This document shows, one piece after another, positions 61,122 through 64,000 of a stretch of 64,000 nt of DNA. Made by a program: the position numbers and the translations under genes. This stretch comes from Burkholderia aenigmatica (GTDB lineage: Bacteria > Pseudomonadota > Gammaproteobacteria > Burkholderiales > Burkholderiaceae), in assembly GCF_902499175.1 (NCBI RefSeq), contig NZ_CABVQC010000044.1:1-64000 (forward strand). The letters are read 5' to 3'. Every line of letters starts with the position of its first letter. Positions within the stretch are counted from its first letter, which is position 1. The notes below the pieces were generated by a model, which did no database searches, was not told where the DNA came from, and saw nothing but the letters and a program-made list of their open reading frames with translations.

Positions 61122-62654
61122 TCACGCGTCCGCGGCGGTCGGCTGCGCCTCCAGCACGCGGTTGCGGCCGCCGGATTTCGCGCGGTACAGCGCCTCGTCG
61201 GCACGCCGCAATAGCGTCGCGGCGCTCAGGCGGCCGTCGGCGGCGGTCGCCGCGCCGATGCTCGCCGTGACCCGCCCGTACGGGCTGTTCATGTGCTCGA
61301 TGTCGAGCCCCACGATCGCGCGCCGGATGGCCTCGGCGACGATCGCCGCGCCTTTCGCATCGGTGTCGGGCAGCGTGACGACGAATTCCTCGCCGCCGTA
61401 GCGCGCGACGTGATCGCTGTCGCGGCGCAGGCAGCGCGACGCGGTTTGCGCGACGCGCCGCAGCACGTCGTCGCCGGCCGGGTGGCCGTAGTAGTCGTTG
61501 AACGCCTTGAAGTGATCGACGTCGACGAACAGCACCGACAGCGGGCGGCCGCTGCGCGACGCGCGCTGCGCTTCCTTCGCGAGCACCGTGTCGAACGTGC
61601 CGCGGTTGTCGAGGCCCGTCAGCGCATCGGTGTGCGCGAGCCGGTACAGCTTCGATTCGGCGATCTGCCGGCGCTTCAGCTCGCGCGACAGCGCCAGCGA
61701 CCCCCACGCGATGAAGCCGGTGAACAGGCACATCAGCACGACGGTCCAGATCGCGCGGTGGTGCCACGACGCGTAGATGTCGATCTCGGCGGGCGCGACG
61801 TCGACGATCAGCGGCAGGCCGGCGAGATGCTTGTAAACATAGATGCGCCGGATGCCGTCGATCGCGCCGATGCCGGTCAGCGCGCCGGTGCGGGCGCGCT
61901 GCGATTCGATGAACAGCGGCGAGTCGTGCAGGTCGAGGCCGACCACGTGCGCGTCGTACGGCAGGCGCGACACGAGCGTGCCGTTGTCCTCGACGATTGC
62001 CGCGCTGCCGTGCTTGCCGACCGCGAGGCCGTCGAGCAGCGCGTGGAAGTAATCGATGCTGAGCGTGCCGACGACGATGCCGGCGAACGTGCCGTCGGGC
62101 CGGCTGATCCGGCGGCTGAGCGCGATCGTCAGTGCGCCGCCGCGCAGCCGGGCCGCATACGGCCGGCTGATGTAGAGGCCTTGCGTGAGCCCGTCGCGAT
62201 GCACGGCGAAGTAGTCGCGGTCGGCGAAATTACCTTGCCGTGCGGGCGACGCGCTCGAATCGATCGCGATATTGCCGTGCGCGTCCATCACGAAGATCGA
62301 TCCGAGATACTCGCCGGTCGCCGCACGGTCGAACAGCAGCCGGTGGCGCTGGCGCGGCGGCAAGGTCATCAGTTCCGGGTCGGCCATGCCGTCGACGACG
62401 TTCTGCAGCGACAAATCGTAGAGTTCGATATTGCGCGCGATATCGCGTTCGATCAGCAGCATCAGGTTGCGGGCATTTTCGACCGCATGGTCATATGCGT
62501 CGCGTCGCGCCTCGATTAAAAGCGACGTGGAAAGCCCCCAGCTGAACATCAGCAGCACGATCCCCGCAACGAGTACGCCGCGGGGCGACAGAATGCGTGC
62601 CACGATCGACGCGGTATGGCGGCGCAGTGCGGCGGGCAGCGTGAATGACTTCAT
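61122..62654 (-). CDS. Membrane-bound diguanylate cyclase with dCache sensor
   Basis: A 510-residue protein: N-terminal membrane helix (~30-50), periplasmic double-Cache sensor (~55-295, containing DRDYFAVHRDGLTQGLYISRP), second helix (~300-325), and GGDEF domain with the active-site GGEEF (ARYGGEEFVVTLPD). An RxxD-type inhibitory site lies just before it (RCLRRDSDHVARYGG). It makes cyclic di-GMP in response to an external ligand. Stand-alone gene, likely active. Confidence 0.92.
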   Translation of the reverse strand: MKSFTLPAALRRHTASIVARILSPRGVLVAGIVLLMFSWGLSTSLLIEARRDAYDHAVENARNLMLLIERDIARNIELYDLSLQNVVDGMADPELMTLPPRQRHRLLFDRAATGEYLGSIFVMDAHGNIAIDSSASPARQGNFADRDYFAVHRDGLTQGLYISRPYAARLRGGALTIALSRRISRPDGTFAGIVVGTLSIDYFHALLDGLAVGKHGSAAIVEDNGTLVSRLPYDAHVVGLDLHDSPLFIESQRARTGALTGIGAIDGIRRIYVYKHLAGLPLIVDVAPAEIDIYASWHHRAIWTVVLMCLFTGFIAWGSLALSRELKRRQIAESKLYRLAHTDALTGLDNRGTFDTVLAKEAQRASRSGRPLSVLFVDVDHFKAFNDYYGHPAGDDVLRRVAQTASRCLRRDSDHVARYGGEEFVVTLPDTDAKGAAIVAEAIRRAIVGLDIEHMNSPYGRVTASIGAATAADGRLSAATLLRRADEALYRAKSGGRNRVLEAQPTAADA

Positions 62655-63244
62655 CCTCGGGGGCGGCGGGCGGCGGATTTTCGCGTCGTTGGCGATTCCG
62701 CGTGCTGTTTATTTCGAATTGGCTCGCATTATCTCGCGATTTCCTGACATTCGCGTGCGCATGCAAAACATGCATGCCGATACGGTGATTCAGAATTGTT
62801 ACGCATCATTACCGCTTTACGCGCGGGGGATTTGATTTGAATCAATCGTCGATATCGGTTGTTTTGTCTGAATAATCCCGTGATTACCCGGCGATTATGT
62901 AGGTCGGCGCGGGATCGGGAGGATGGCGACAGGACAGCGGCGAAATACCGGGCGGATCGGAAAGCCGGATAACCCCCCGGCGCATGTGGTTTTTATGCCG
63001 GTCTGCGGCGATGCTCCGGTTCGACGCGGCCAACTCCTTGATTCTGCGAAATCTCCGCGGCAGTGGCGGGTGGCGGAACCTGAGCTGTCCCCGTGACGAA
63101 TCAGGTAGAATCCGCGCTTCGCCGCAGGCGCCCGCCGCGCAACGCGTATCGGGGCCGCATCGAATGCATCGCAGGACGCGCACCGCGCTCCGATTCCGCA
63201 TGCGCCGGCTACGGATGCCGGCCCGCTCAACGTTCGTCTCGTTT
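62655..63244. other. Intergenic region between the cyclase and the permease
   Basis: About 590 nt. The part 62690-62890 is relatively AT-rich and probably holds the cyclase promoter; the remainder is GC-rich. Small frames exist but lack ribosome sites. No riboswitch, terminator or repeat was recognised. Confidence 0.4.
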
Positions 63245-64000
63245 ATGTCCGCAATTCCGAAATCCGACCCACCCGGTTCGCCCGCGAACCCACCCAAGCT
63301 TCATCGCGCGCTGAAGGCGCGCCACCTGACGATGATCGCCATCGGCGGCTCGATCGGCACGGGCCTGTTCGTCGCGTCCGGCGCGTCGATCTCGCAGGCC
63401 GGCCCCGGCGGCGCGATGGTCGCGTACATGGCGATCGGCCTGATGGTCTATTTCCTGATGACGAGCCTCGGCGAAATGGCGGCGTTCATGCCCGTGTCGG
63501 GCTCGTTCGCGACCTATGGCGCGAAATACGTGGACGAAGGCTTCGGCTTCGCGCTCGGCTGGAACTACTGGTACAACTGGGCCGTGACGATCGCGGTGGA
63601 GCTCGTCGCCGCGCAGCTCGTGATGCATTACTGGTTTCCGGACGTGCCGGGCGTGTGGTGGAGCGCGGCCTTCCTCGGCGTGATGTTCCTGCTCAACGCG
63701 CTGACCGTGCGCGGCTTCGGCGAGGCCGAATACTGGTTCGCGCTGATCAAGGTCGTCACCGTGGTCGCGTTCATCGGTGTCGGCCTGCTGATGATCTTCG
63801 GCATTCTGAAGGGCGCGCCGAGCAACGGCTGGGGCAACCTGACGATCGGCGACGCGCCGTTCGCGGGCGGCCTGCCGGCGTTGATGGGCGTCGCGATGAT
63901 CGCCGGCTTCTCGTTCCAGGGCACCGAGCTGATCGGCGTTGCGGCCGGCGAATCGGAAAACCCGCGTACGACGATCCCGCGCGCGGTGCGCCAGGTGTTC
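63245..64000 (+). CDS. Amino acid permease, LysP/AAT type (5' part)
   Basis: 252 codons to the window edge, open at the 3' end. After a 20-residue cytoplasmic lead, LKARHLTMIAIGGSIGTGLF and VASGASISQAGPGGAMVAYM mark helix 1 of the amino acid-polyamine-organocation superfamily. VPGVWWSAAFLGVMFLLNALTV and FSFQGTELIGVAAGESENP are typical of the lysine-specific LysP branch, ending in PRTTIPRAVRQVF at the edge. A proton-driven importer, probably for lysine or a related amino acid. Confidence 0.9.
   Translation, partial: MSAIPKSDPPGSPANPPKLHRALKARHLTMIAIGGSIGTGLFVASGASISQAGPGGAMVAYMAIGLMVYFLMTSLGEMAAFMPVSGSFATYGAKYVDEGFGFALGWNYWYNWAVTIAVELVAAQLVMHYWFPDVPGVWWSAAFLGVMFLLNALTVRGFGEAEYWFALIKVVTVVAFIGVGLLMIFGILKGAPSNGWGNLTIGDAPFAGGLPALMGVAMIAGFSFQGTELIGVAAGESENPRTTIPRAVRQVF

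Overview
The window reads as one continuous piece of a high-GC (mostly GC or GCG codon ends) betaproteobacterial genome. The combination of RND metal efflux with an IrlR/IrlS-type two-component pair, DUF4148 proteins, a Burkholderia-type trimeric porin, quinohemoprotein amine dehydrogenase and an rtcR-slipin-rtcB locus points to Burkholderia, most likely a cepacia-complex-like strain. The density of catabolic and regulatory genes suggests a secondary chromosome; this is inference from content, not from any replication signal. No rRNA, IS element, CRISPR array or functional tRNA was seen.

Layout. (1) 1-9950: an amine-oxidation island. A truncated AcoR-type sigma54 activator, a high-potential iron-sulfur protein and an aldehyde dehydrogenase lie on the minus strand, divergent from the quinohemoprotein amine dehydrogenase genes (alpha, radical-SAM maturase, gamma, beta) and an acyl-CoA synthetase. 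Together they would take a primary amine to aldehyde, acid and acyl-CoA. Sigma54-type promoters face both ways with an inverted repeat between them. (2) 10436-14591: TonB receptor, PnuC-type vitamin transporter and an APH-fold kinase, a probable uptake-and-trap cassette. (3) 14751-28320: czcCBA-like efflux with its two-component system, two DUF4148 genes, a porin, exported proteins and a ZIP-like transporter; a composite operator (ATGA-N8-TCAT-N7-TCAT) recurs upstream of three of these units. (4) 28503-31769: metY, an O-methyltransferase and a DUF1176 protein.

(5) 32030-37610: an RNA-repair locus. rtcR (sigma54 activator with CARF domain) is divergent from slipin, rtcB and a Pol-beta-type nucleotidyltransferase. 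The long leader of that operon, downstream of a clear -24/-12 promoter, contains two abutting tRNA-like elements: one reduced to acceptor plus T arm, the other a full cloverleaf whose anticodon loop is replaced by a GCAA tetraloop. This is the most unusual feature of the window.

(6) 37692-45164: a SUKH-3 immunity-like gene, then two paralogous MarR regulators bracketing an orphan iscS and a flavin-dependent aromatic hydroxylase operon (flavin reductase, HpaB-type oxygenase, cupin, DUF2848); the motif AAAGCTAAAT marks the promoters. (7) 45382-49643: FadL-type porin, SnoaL-like protein, alpha/beta hydrolase and an AraC regulator with a 22-bp-spaced direct repeat. (8) 49817-57468: LysE exporter and AraC regulator, an iron-box-preceded small gene, LysR regulators, a hipA remnant and a tartrate dehydrogenase/transporter module. 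(9) 57505-64000: P-loop kinase, argG, FUSC protein, diguanylate cyclase and the start of a lysine-type amino acid permease.
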